The position numbers and the translations under genes are program-made. From Rothia nasimurium (GTDB taxonomy: Bacteria > Actinomycetota > Actinomycetes > Actinomycetales > Micrococcaceae), in the NCBI RefSeq assembly GCF_014217215.1, contig NZ_CP056080.1, forward strand, positions 1,178,001-1,242,000: a DNA stretch of 64,000 bases, given 5' to 3'. Within the stretch, counting starts at the first letter, position 1. Each line of letters opens with the position of its first letter. The notes beneath the pieces were generated by a model. The model made no database searches. It saw only the letters and a program-made list of their open reading frames with translations, and was not told where the DNA came from. Shown here piece after piece: positions 54,695 to 63,130 of the stretch.

Positions 54695-55807
54695 CTACTG
54701 ACGATGCAGGGAAGAGGCCAGCTCCAGCAGGGTGAGGGCGCTCTGTTCCCAGGTGTAGCGGGCGGCGTCCGCAAGACCGTTCACAATGCTGGTCTGTTGA
54801 ACTTGCCGGTCTTCTAAGTCGCGTACCGCCTGCGCAAAGGCGAAGGGGGAGCTGGTCTCAGCAAAGCGGGCTGAGGGGGCAATTTCCCGGAAAATCGGGG
54901 TATCCGACAGTACCACGGGGCAGCCCGCCGACTGGGCCTCCACCACAGGCAGACCGTAACCTTCTTCCCGCGAGGCGGTAAGCAGGGCGGCGGCGGTGTG
55001 GAGCAGCTGGCGGTAGTCTTCATCGCTGGTTCCCCCGTGGAACACCACGTTTTCTCCCGCGAGAGGTGCAAGTTCTTCTAGGCGCGCCGGGGCTGCCTTG
55101 GAGAGTAGGTGCAGGCGGTAGTCCGGCAGAAACTTCATGGCCTGCAGCAGGGTTTCAACATTTTTGTAGGGCATGAAGGAGCCCATGTAGATCAGGTCTT
55201 TAGTGCGTGCCGGGGCCAATTCGAGAGCCTGCTCCTGGGCCACAAAATTCTTGGCCTGGGGAGCATTGGGAATCACCGTGATGGGATTGGTCGTCAGCTC
55301 GTGCTCCCGCATCAAAGCCGCCGTGGTCTGCGAGACCGTAGCGACGGCGTCCGCCCGGTTCAGCAGGTAGCGCTGGGGCGCGTAGGTGGTGTGGAAAGCC
55401 CGCCAGCCCAGCCGAACCGGCAGAGGGAGGAAGCCCGGCGGCGTGGGGTGGGAGTAGTAAATCAAATCGTGCAGGGTCAGGATCAGCTTGAACTGCCTGC
55501 CCAGCCCACCCAGCCCGATGGTTTGCATGGGTGAGAAGACCACATCGGGGGAGTAGCGGTTGAGCTGCAGGGCGGCGGTGGGTTCCAGGGCGGACGTCGG
55601 CGCACAGATCTGCACGGACGGCAGGTCGGGGAGCATCTCGAGCTGACGTTCATCACTCACCACCATGGTGAGCTCCAGGCCTTCGGGCAGACGCCGGTCG
55701 CCGGCGTCCTCTAGCTCCTTGAGGGCAAAGAGTAAGGACGCGGTGTAGCGGCTAATGCCGTCGTGAAAACCGATGCGGGTATAGCGGGCATCAATAAAGA
55801 GTTTCAT
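54695..55807 (-). CDS. Glycosyltransferase family 4 (GT-B fold)
   Basis: The 370-residue retaining GT-B glycosyltransferase has an N-terminal acceptor domain (MKLFIDARYTRIGFHDGISRYTASLL), the TLHDLIYYSHP loop and TNPITVIPNAP linker, and the donor domain with the E-x7-E motif in REEGYGLPVVEAQSAGCPVVLSD. Donor and acceptor are unknown; a cell-envelope or glycolipid role is plausible. It starts 1 nt after the stop of the hydrolase gene, so the two form an operon. Confidence 0.85.
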   Translation of the reverse strand: MKLFIDARYTRIGFHDGISRYTASLLFALKELEDAGDRRLPEGLELTMVVSDERQLEMLPDLPSVQICAPTSALEPTAALQLNRYSPDVVFSPMQTIGLGGLGRQFKLILTLHDLIYYSHPTPPGFLPLPVRLGWRAFHTTYAPQRYLLNRADAVATVSQTTAALMREHELTTNPITVIPNAPQAKNFVAQEQALELAPARTKDLIYMGSFMPYKNVETLLQAMKFLPDYRLHLLSKAAPARLEELAPLAGENVVFHGGTSDEDYRQLLHTAAALLTASREEGYGLPVVEAQSAGCPVVLSDTPIFREIAPSARFAETSSPFAFAQAVRDLEDRQVQQTSIVNGLADAARYTWEQSALTLLELASSLHRQ

Positions 55808-55808
55808 G

Positions 55809-56726
55809 CTACTTGCCCTCCTCTAGGCCTTGGGAATGAAAGTCGACAATCAGGGAAGCAGCCCGTAAGGGGGTCTCGTAGTGAATCAGGTGGCCGACCT
55901 CGGGAATGATATCGAACCGTCCCCGCTGGAGTTTACGTGCCATGGCCTGCTGGAGTTCTAGGGTACCCAGGTCGTCCTTTTCTGCCACAATGAGCTGGAC
56001 CGGCATCGGCAGGGCCGGGGTGAAATCAGCTGCGGTGGAACTGATGGAGGCCCGGTAGGCCTGTAGAACCGCCTCGCGGGAGGCAAAGGCACCGAAGTAG
56101 GCATCGTGCTGGCCGTTGATGAACCGGCGCAGGGCGGGGTCGTGATTTTTCATCATGAACTCACTGCTCAATCTGGTGACCAGGCGGGAGCGCAGCAGGG
56201 CAAACCCCGGGGAAGCAGGTAGGGCAGCTCCCGCACCATAATAGAGCTCAGCCAGGCGGCTCATCACCTTTTGGTCCCCCTCAAGGGCAGGCTGGCAGAT
56301 GGGGTTAATCAAGGTCAAACGCTCTACCAGATGGGGGCGCACCAGGGCAGTATAAGAGCTCACGATCGACCCAAAAGAGTGACCCACCAGGTGCACCGGG
56401 CTGCCCACAGCAGTCTCAATGAAATCAACCAACCAGGCAGCATAGGTGCTCACCGCATGCTCAGCCCCCTCAATCGGGGCAGTTTTACCAAAGCCCGGCA
56501 GATCAGGGATATACACGCAAAAATCTCTCAAGCCGGTGGCAATGATTTCGAGGCCGTGGTGATCGCCCCTAAAGCCGTGCACCAAAACCAGGGGAGCGGC
56601 GTCCGCGTTTCCATACACCCACCAGCGGCTGTAGGTGCCGCCAACCCAGCCCTCGTAGCGCGTCCCGGCAGGAACCTGCTGAGGTACCGGCTCAAAAACA
56701 CCGGCCGAGCGGGGGCTTGCAGACAT
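55809..56726 (-). CDS. Alpha/beta hydrolase
   Basis: The 305-residue alpha/beta-fold hydrolase has the oxyanion-site [13 protein letters not shown], nucleophile elbow [11 protein letters not shown], Asp in [10 protein letters not shown] and His in [10 protein letters not shown], so the Ser-Asp-His triad is complete. There is no signal peptide. The N terminus ([17 protein letters not shown]) lacks a known extra domain. Substrate unknown; co-transcribed with the glycosyltransferase. Confidence 0.85.
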   Translation of the reverse strand: MSASPRSAGVFEPVPQQVPAGTRYEGWVGGTYSRWWVYGNADAAPLVLVHGFRGDHHGLEIIATGLRDFCVYIPDLPGFGKTAPIEGAEHAVSTYAAWLVDFIETAVGSPVHLVGHSFGSIVSSYTALVRPHLVERLTLINPICQPALEGDQKVMSRLAELYYGAGAALPASPGFALLRSRLVTRLSSEFMMKNHDPALRRFINGQHDAYFGAFASREAVLQAYRASISSTAADFTPALPMPVQLIVAEKDDLGTLELQQAMARKLQRGRFDIIPEVGHLIHYETPLRAASLIVDFHSQGLEEGK

Positions 56727-56900
56727 AGTGACTCCTTCTCTCTACCCCCACCACTGTACCGCCTCCCCCCACTTCTCAGTGGGCAAACTGCCACCGGACA
56801 AAGCAAGCCCAAGCGCGGTACACTAGGAAGCAAACTATTGACAGCTCAGACTCGTGCGCGCCCAAAAAGCGCAAGCACCACTCGACAGACAGGAAACACG

Positions 56901-59396
56901 GTGACTGCTGAGGTAGAACCTACCGAACAGAACGAAACCACCTGGGACTTCCGCTCCATGGAAGCCAAGTGGCAGCCCTACTGGGAAGAAACCAAGGTTT
57001 TTGAACCCACTAACGAAGAAGGCAAGGAAGCCCGCTATGTAGCGGACATGTTCCCCTACCCCTCCGGCGACCTCCATATGGGCCATGCCGAAGCCTTCGC
57101 CATTGGCGACGTCACCGCCCGCTTCTGGAAGCAAAAGGGCTACGATGTGCTGCACCCTATCGGCTGGGACTCTTTCGGCCTGCCCGCAGAAAACGCAGCC
57201 ATCAAGAACAACACCCACCCCAAAGAGTGGACCTACAAGAACATCGAGACCCAGGCCGGCTCTTTCAAGCGCTACGGCATTATGACCGACTGGTCCCGCC
57301 GACTGCACACCTCTGACCCCGAATACTACAAGTGGACCCAGTGGCTCTTTCAGCAGTTCTACAAGAAGGGGCTGGCCTACCGTAAGTACTCCCAGGTCAA
57401 CTGGTGCCCCAAGGACCAGACCGTGCTGGCCAACGAGCAGGTTGTCAACGGCGAGTGCGAACGCTGCCACACCCCCGTGACCAAAAAGTCTCTGAACCAG
57501 TGGTACTTCAAGATCACCGACTACGCCCAGGAACTGCTGGACGACATGAAGGAGCTGGAGGGCCACTGGCCCGACCGCGTGCTGGCTATGCAGCGTAACT
57601 GGATCGGCCGCTCCGAGGGTGCCGAGGTTACTTTTGAGGTTGAGGCTGCCGGCAACAAACCCGCCACCACCGTAGACGTCTTCACCACCCGCCCCGATAC
57701 CCTCTACGGCGCAACCTTCTTCATCGTGGCAGCCGACGCCGATCTGGCCCTCGACCTGGTAACCGACGACCAGCGGGAAGCCCTGGAAGCCTACCGCGAA
57801 GAGATCAAGGTTCTGTCGGATATCGACCGTCAGTCCACCGACCGCGAGAAGACCGGTGTTTTCCTGGGCCGTTACGCCATCAACCCCCTGACCGGCGATA
57901 AGCTGCCCCTGTGGGCCTCAGATTACGCCCTGGCTGACTACGGCACCGGCGCACTGATGGCGGTTCCCGCCCACGACCAGCGTGACCTGGACTTCGCCCG
58001 TAAGTTCGATATCCCCGTCATCACTGTTCTCGACACCGGTGAGGACGACCCGGCAGAAACCGGCGTTGCTACCACCGGCGATGGCGTGCACATCAACTCC
58101 GGCCCGCTGGATGGCCTGAACAAGGCTGACGGTATCTCAAAGGCCATCGAGATTCTTGAAGAGAAGGGTGTAGGCACCGGCAAGGTCAACTTCCGCCTGC
58201 GTGACTGGCTGCTCTCCCGCCAGCGCTTCTGGGGTTGCCCCATCCCCGTCATCCACTGTGAAGAGCACGGTGAACAGCTGGTTCCGGAAGAGCAGCTGCC
58301 CGTCCTGCTCCCCGACAACCTGGCCGGTGAAGACCTGGCGCCCAAGGGCCAATCACCCCTGGCAGCTGCTACCGACTGGAACACTGTTGCCTGCCCCGTC
58401 TGCGGTAAGGACGCCAAGCGCGACTCAGACACCATGGACACCTTCGTGGATTCCTCCTGGTACTTCCTGCGCTACGTCTCACCGAATTACGACCAGGCTA
58501 TCTTCGACCCCGAGCAGATGAAGAAGTGGAACCAGGTCGACATGTACGTCGGCGGTGTTGAGCACGCGATTCTGCACCTACTCTACGCTCGCTTCTTCAC
58601 CAAGGTCATCCGCGACCTGGGTCTGATTGAACACTCTGAGCCTTTTAAGGCCCTGATGAACCAGGGCCAGGTGCTCAACCAGGGTAAGGCTATGTCTAAG
58701 TCACTGGGTAACGGTGTTGACCTGGGCCAGCAGCTCGATAAGTTCGGCGTCGATGCCGTCCGTACCGTCATGGTATTCGCATCGCCGCCCGAGGACGATG
58801 TCGACTGGGCCGACGTTTCCCCCGCAGGTATGCAGAAGTTTCTGGCCCGCGCCTGGCGCGTTGCCCAGGACGTCACCAGCGAGGTCGGGGCGGACGGCGC
58901 AAGCGGCGACGCCGCCCTGCACAAGCTGGTGCACCGCACCGTCCACGACGTCGATGCCCTGGTAGAGAACGGCAAGTTCAACGTTGCCGTGGCCAAGACC
59001 ATGGAGCTGGTCAACGCTACCCGCAAGGTCATTGACTCCGGTGCAGGTGCTGCTGACCCGGCCGTCCGCGAAGCTGCTGAGACCATCGCCATCCTGCTCT
59101 CCCTCTACGCCCCCTACACCGCAGAGGACGCCTGGCATCTGCTCGGCCACGATACCCCGGTACTGACTGCGGGCTGGCCCGAGGTCGACCCGGCCCAGCT
59201 GGTAGATGATACCGTCACTGCAATCGTGCAGGTCAAGGGCAAGGTCAAGGACCGCCTGGAGGTCGCCAAGGATATTTCTGAAGCCGACCTTGAAGCCCTG
59301 GCTCTGGGGTCAGAGGCCGTTCAGCGAGCCCTGGGCGACGCTGAAGTACGCAAGATCATTGTGCGTGCCCCCAAGCTGGTCAATATCGTGATCTAG
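56901..59396 (+). CDS. leuS: Leucine--tRNA ligase
   Basis: The 831-residue class I synthetase has HIGH-type motif DLHMGHAEA, the CP1 editing domain ([13 protein letters not shown]), KMSKS-type motif [10 protein letters not shown], and the anticodon-binding domain. GTG 56901 follows AGGAAAC and is the conserved start ([20 protein letters not shown]); the frame is open far upstream but overlaps the opposite-strand hydrolase. Confidence 0.95.
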   Translation: MTAEVEPTEQNETTWDFRSMEAKWQPYWEETKVFEPTNEEGKEARYVADMFPYPSGDLHMGHAEAFAIGDVTARFWKQKGYDVLHPIGWDSFGLPAENAAIKNNTHPKEWTYKNIETQAGSFKRYGIMTDWSRRLHTSDPEYYKWTQWLFQQFYKKGLAYRKYSQVNWCPKDQTVLANEQVVNGECERCHTPVTKKSLNQWYFKITDYAQELLDDMKELEGHWPDRVLAMQRNWIGRSEGAEVTFEVEAAGNKPATTVDVFTTRPDTLYGATFFIVAADADLALDLVTDDQREALEAYREEIKVLSDIDRQSTDREKTGVFLGRYAINPLTGDKLPLWASDYALADYGTGALMAVPAHDQRDLDFARKFDIPVITVLDTGEDDPAETGVATTGDGVHINSGPLDGLNKADGISKAIEILEEKGVGTGKVNFRLRDWLLSRQRFWGCPIPVIHCEEHGEQLVPEEQLPVLLPDNLAGEDLAPKGQSPLAAATDWNTVACPVCGKDAKRDSDTMDTFVDSSWYFLRYVSPNYDQAIFDPEQMKKWNQVDMYVGGVEHAILHLLYARFFTKVIRDLGLIEHSEPFKALMNQGQVLNQGKAMSKSLGNGVDLGQQLDKFGVDAVRTVMVFASPPEDDVDWADVSPAGMQKFLARAWRVAQDVTSEVGADGASGDAALHKLVHRTVHDVDALVENGKFNVAVAKTMELVNATRKVIDSGAGAADPAVREAAETIAILLSLYAPYTAEDAWHLLGHDTPVLTAGWPEVDPAQLVDDTVTAIVQVKGKVKDRLEVAKDISEADLEALALGSEAVQRALGDAEVRKIIVRAPKLVNIVI

Positions 59397-59415
59397 CGAG
59401 ATCTAGATAGATATC

Positions 59416-59456
59416 ATCGGGTGCTCCTTCCGTAGCGAGGGGGTACCCGATTTTTC
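59416..59456 (+). terminator. Intrinsic terminator after leuS
   Basis: ATCGGGT (59416-59422) pairs with ACCCGAT (59445-59451), extended by CC/GG pairs, and is followed by TTTTTCT. Confidence 0.7.
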
Positions 59457-59510
59457 TATCTTTTGGGTGATTGCTATGGACTGAGTCACTCCAAGGGCTT
59501 GGCTAGGCGG

Positions 59511-59516
59511 TAGAGT
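59511..59516 (+). promoter_or_regulatory. Putative -10 element for a leaderless degV transcript
   Basis: TAGAGT ends 6 nt before the GTG start at 59523, and no Shine-Dalgarno intervenes. Confidence 0.35.
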
Positions 59517-59522
59517 AGTGAG

Positions 59523-60431
59523 GTGCGTTCTATAGCCCTGGTCACCGATTCATCTGCTGCCCTGCCCGCCGCTACCCTTGAACAGCTCAAGGCCGAAGGC
59601 GGGTTTAGTCTGGTTGAGCTACCGGTTACCGTGGGCGACCGTGCTTTGAATGATCTACCGACCGATCAGATAGATGCCGCTATCGCTTTAGCTCACGTTC
59701 AGGGGGAGCAGGTGCTGACCTCCGGTGTTGCGCCGGGTACCCTGGTGGACGCCTACGAACATCTGGCAGCCCAGGGCTACACTGCGATTATTTCGGTTCA
59801 TTTATCCGGGGAACTATCGGGTACCTGCGATGCGGCCCGTTTAGCGGCGCAACTGGTCGATGTGCCAGTGGTGGTGGTTGATTCGCTGAACCTGGCGATG
59901 GGACTGGGGGAGCCGGTGCTCCGCCTTCACCGCCTCCTTGCCCGAGAGCAGGACTTAGAGCAGGCCACCGCTGTAGCCGAGGAGCTCTGTGCTTCTGTCG
60001 AGCTCTTTTTCTTCATCCCTACCCTGGACGCTCTTAAGCGGGGCGGACGCGTCAGCCCCGCTTTAGCTATGGTGGGCCAGATGTTTCAGATTCGGCCTGT
60101 AGCTACCGTGCTTGATGGCAAACTGCACTACGTTGAGCGCCCCCGTACTACATCTAAGGCGATTGAACGGCTTGCAGCTTTGACCGAACAGGCCAGCTCC
60201 GAGCGGGCCGGTGAATTACCCCTGGACGTGCCACTGAAGGATAGGGAAGCAGCCAACCTACTCAGGCGCCAGGGGCAGGTGGTTGCCATCCATTACAGCG
60301 GTAATGAGGAGCAGGCACGGGAGTTTCAGAAGACCCTGGGGTCTATCGCCTCTGGGGCCGTGCTGACGCCCCTGCCCCCGGTGCTCTCTGCCCATGCGGG
60401 CTTAGGGGCCCTGGCAGCCGTTATTTTCTAG
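59523..60431 (+). CDS. DegV family fatty-acid-binding protein
   Basis: The 302-residue DegV protein shows IALVTDSSAALP at the N terminus, the lipid-head-binding IISVHLSGELSGTCDAARLAAQ and VVVDSLNLAMGLG segments, and LDALKRGGRVSPA. DegV/FakB proteins bind fatty acids for phosphorylation by FakA in Firmicutes; no FakA-like gene is adjacent here, so the ligand and role are open. It precedes the comEA-comEC genes by 180 bp. Confidence 0.88.
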   Translation: MRSIALVTDSSAALPAATLEQLKAEGGFSLVELPVTVGDRALNDLPTDQIDAAIALAHVQGEQVLTSGVAPGTLVDAYEHLAAQGYTAIISVHLSGELSGTCDAARLAAQLVDVPVVVVDSLNLAMGLGEPVLRLHRLLAREQDLEQATAVAEELCASVELFFFIPTLDALKRGGRVSPALAMVGQMFQIRPVATVLDGKLHYVERPRTTSKAIERLAALTEQASSERAGELPLDVPLKDREAANLLRRQGQVVAIHYSGNEEQAREFQKTLGSIASGAVLTPLPPVLSAHAGLGALAAVIF

Positions 60432-60459
60432 AGTTATGTTCAAGATGGTGCAGAGACCC

Positions 60460-60468
60460 TGTGGATAG
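60460..60468 (-). promoter_or_regulatory. Near-consensus DnaA box
   Basis: TGTGGATAG is one mismatch from the complement of TTATCCACA and faces a perfect box at 60554-60562 in the intergenic gap before comEA. Confidence 0.35.
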
Positions 60469-60553
60469 GGGCCTGAGTCGCGTCATCTTGTGACTCGGCT
60501 GCACCACCTGTGAGGTTTTTGGGGCTAATTTCCGCAGGCTGGTGGGAGGGACT

Positions 60554-60562
60554 TTATCCACA
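60554..60562 (+). promoter_or_regulatory. DnaA box (perfect 9-mer)
   Basis: TTATCCACA in the 180-bp gap between degV and comEA, 50 bp before the comEA start, inverted relative to 60460-60468. Confidence 0.45.
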
Positions 60563-60611
60563 GGCGCCTTTGGCCTTGGCCTAGATTGTCGGAAGCTCTT
60601 AGCCTGGGGCC

Positions 60612-61544
60612 ATGTCTCAGAACTCTAGGTACCCCGCTGATACCCTACCGTCTGTTTCGGTTGAACCTGCCGACGTCGATACAGGTCAGCCGAGTCAGAC
60701 CGACTACCTCCTGCGCAGCAGGCGCCACGGCCCTGCTCCTGCGAGCACCTCCCGGAGCTCCCGCCATCGGGCGCTTCTTGAGCGTGCTTTGGCGTCTTCC
60801 GGTTCGGAGTCTCCCGGTCTTGGTCCGCAGACTTCGGTGACCCGGTGGCGGGTGCCTACGGGTGCTCTGGTGATTCTTGCTCTTGTCTTGGGTCTTGTTG
60901 CTCTGTGGCCTGTGGTGTTTTCTGGTGGCGGCTCGTCTGTGTCGGCGGTTCCTGTGGCTCCTTCTGGGGAAGCCACGGTGCAGGCTGATGGGGGTAGCCC
61001 GGTGCCGGGTGATGAGGCTGGTCAGGGGCTGAGCACCGGGGCGGCCGCTACTTCAGTTGCCGCTCATGGGGGAGGTGCGCCTGTGGTGGTTCATGTTGCC
61101 GGCGCGGTGCAGACTCCGGGAGTCTACGAGCTGGATTCTGGAAGCCGGGTGAACGATGCGGTCACAGCTGCCGGTGGGCTCAGGGACGATGCTGATACAT
61201 CGGCGATTAACCTGGCAGCCCCTGCCAGTGACGGTAGCCAGATCTATATTCCGGTGCAGGGCGAGGCACCACCTAGTTCGGCGGGTGGCGCCGAGGCCGC
61301 TCATAGTTTAGCGGGTACGGGTCTCGGTACAAATCGGGGTACGGACGCCGCCGGGCTAGTGAATATCAATACGGCAAGCGCCGAAGAGCTTCAGACCCTC
61401 CCGAAGGTCGGCCCGGTGCTAGCTGCATCGATTATTAGCTGGCGGGAGCAGTACGGGGGGTTCAGCTCGGTGGATGAGCTGGACCAGGTTTCGGGCATTG
61501 GGCCAGCCACTCTTGAAGCTCTCCGCCCGCTGGTGACGGTATGA
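60612..61544 (+). CDS. comEA: ComEA competence DNA receptor
   Basis: The 310-residue membrane-anchored DNA receptor has a cytoplasmic N terminus, one helix (about 78-100), a Ser/Gly/Pro-rich linker, a SLBB domain (VVVHVAGAVQTPGVYEL), and the C-terminal helix-hairpin-helix domain (GLVNINTASAEELQTLPKVG ... VSGIGPATLEALRPL). It binds incoming double-stranded DNA and hands it to ComEC. The Shine-Dalgarno is weak. Its stop overlaps the comEC ATG (ATGA). Confidence 0.92.
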   Translation: MSQNSRYPADTLPSVSVEPADVDTGQPSQTDYLLRSRRHGPAPASTSRSSRHRALLERALASSGSESPGLGPQTSVTRWRVPTGALVILALVLGLVALWPVVFSGGGSSVSAVPVAPSGEATVQADGGSPVPGDEAGQGLSTGAAATSVAAHGGGAPVVVHVAGAVQTPGVYELDSGSRVNDAVTAAGGLRDDADTSAINLAAPASDGSQIYIPVQGEAPPSSAGGAEAAHSLAGTGLGTNRGTDAAGLVNINTASAEELQTLPKVGPVLAASIISWREQYGGFSSVDELDQVSGIGPATLEALRPLVTV

Positions 61545-63130
61545 AAAGGGTTCTGGCTGTTGGTCGGAGCTGGCAGCAGGTGCAAGCTGAACGGGCCGAA
61601 CATCGGCGGGTGCAACCACGTCTGACCGATGCCCGTCTTGTGGCACCTGCTGTGGGGCTCTGGTGTTTTACCGCCCTGTGGATTCTTGTCGGGGCCCGGT
61701 GGGCGCTCTGGGCCGGGGCCCTGCTCGCTTGCCTTGCTCTGGGCTCCTGGTGCGGCGCCCAGCTTTTAGTTCGGAAGAGTATTGCGAAGGTGAAAGGTTC
61801 ACTGGCCCCACTGGTCCCTGTGTCATATACTCTGGCGCTAACCTGCCTGCTCGCTGCATTACAGACGGTTGCCCTTCAGGCCAGGGGCTACCCTCAACAG
61901 TGGGAGCTGATGCAGGCTCTGAACGGGCAGGGAATACGAGTGACGGCTGAAGTAACTGAGGCCCGGCCTGCTCCAACGGGTGGGTATAGGTTGCAGGTAG
62001 AAACCGTGGAGATAAGGCAGGCTTCAAGGACCTGGGCCCAGCGGGTACCGCTCAGCGTCTATACAGATAAACTTTTTATTCCGGGGAGCACTGTCAGCGC
62101 GGTGGGGGAGTTGAAGGTCAGCGGAACCTACTACCGGTTGCAGGGAGCTGTGAGCCTGCTGGAGCAACCGGCTTCTGTAGCCCCTCTCTTCGAACTTAAG
62201 AGCGGGTTGCGCGATAGGGCAGTGGACCACCTGGGCGCCGAACGGGCTGGCCTGCTCCTGGGTATGGCCTACGGCGATGATTCTTCACTGCCTGCACCGG
62301 CTCTTTCATCTTTGCGGGTGGCCGGTCTAACGCACCTGACAGCTGTTTCGGGGGCCAACATTACCCTGATATTTGTCGTCGCCTACCGTCTGCTCTACCC
62401 GCTGTGGCCCCGGCGTCCTGCCCTTATAGCAGTCGGAGTAGCCGCGTCATCGGCCTACGTCGTGCTGGTAGGGCTTGACGGTTCTGTACTCAGAGCCTGG
62501 GTAATGGGGCTGCTGGGAGCTCTAGGTCTGATTCTTGGCCACGGAGCCTATCGTCTGGCTTTCCTCTCGACCTGCGTGATGGCTCTTCTTCTGGCAGCGC
62601 CACCCCTTGCCACCCACTACGGCTTTATTCTCTCGGTCGTGGCTACAGCTTCCCTCCTGATACTGGCACCGGCTATCTCGCGTCTCATCAGTAGAGCGCT
62701 GCCCCTTCTGCTTGCTGATCTGGTAGCCCTACCCTGTGCAGCTAGCCTCTGGTGCGCGCCGGTTATCCTGATACTTTCTGAGTCCATCTACCCCTATACA
62801 GTCCTAGCTAACCTTCTGGTCGCCCCTTTGGTAGCGCCCATTACCGTACTGGGGTTGCTAGCCCTCATCGGCTACGCCCTGGGGCTAGCCCAACCCCTGC
62901 TCGATGCCCTCATGAACCTCGGTGGCTTTCTTACCCAGGGGCTGCTAGCGGTTGCTACCTGGTGCTACAAGCTACCTGCAAGCCAGCTACCTCTTGCGCT
63001 TTCACCTCTCACTCTGGGGTTGACCCTGCTGGCCGTTGTGGGTATCAGCTGGCTGGTTCTCTCAGCGGACAAGTCACTCAACTCGCTGCCCGCAGCTCGC
63101 TTGCCTCGACTGCTAGGGGGCAGACCGTGA
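61541..63130 (+). CDS. comEC: ComEC/Rec2 DNA channel, membrane part only (no MBL domain)
   Basis: The 529-residue protein contains the N-terminal helices, the extracytoplasmic OB-like domain (QGIRVTAEVTEARPAPTGGYRLQVETV), and the polytopic competence domain with GLLLGMAYGDDSSLP and GLTHLTAVSGANI. It forms the channel for single-stranded DNA. It ends after the last helices, without the C-terminal metallo-beta-lactamase domain that is normally fused. That domain is in the next ORF, overlapping by 4 nt (GTGA). A five-G run (63116-63120) just before the stop is where one extra G would fuse the frames. Confidence 0.88.
   Translation: MKRVLAVGRSWQQVQAERAEHRRVQPRLTDARLVAPAVGLWCFTALWILVGARWALWAGALLACLALGSWCGAQLLVRKSIAKVKGSLAPLVPVSYTLALTCLLAALQTVALQARGYPQQWELMQALNGQGIRVTAEVTEARPAPTGGYRLQVETVEIRQASRTWAQRVPLSVYTDKLFIPGSTVSAVGELKVSGTYYRLQGAVSLLEQPASVAPLFELKSGLRDRAVDHLGAERAGLLLGMAYGDDSSLPAPALSSLRVAGLTHLTAVSGANITLIFVVAYRLLYPLWPRRPALIAVGVAASSAYVVLVGLDGSVLRAWVMGLLGALGLILGHGAYRLAFLSTCVMALLLAAPPLATHYGFILSVVATASLLILAPAISRLISRALPLLLADLVALPCAASLWCAPVILILSESIYPYTVLANLLVAPLVAPITVLGLLALIGYALGLAQPLLDALMNLGGFLTQGLLAVATWCYKLPASQLPLALSPLTLGLTLLAVVGISWLVLSADKSLNSLPAARLPRLLGGRP

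Noticed and set aside
56271-56900. N-terminal extension of LeuS by 210 codons
   Set aside because: It overlaps the opposite-strand hydrolase, and the conserved LeuS N terminus begins at GTG 56901.
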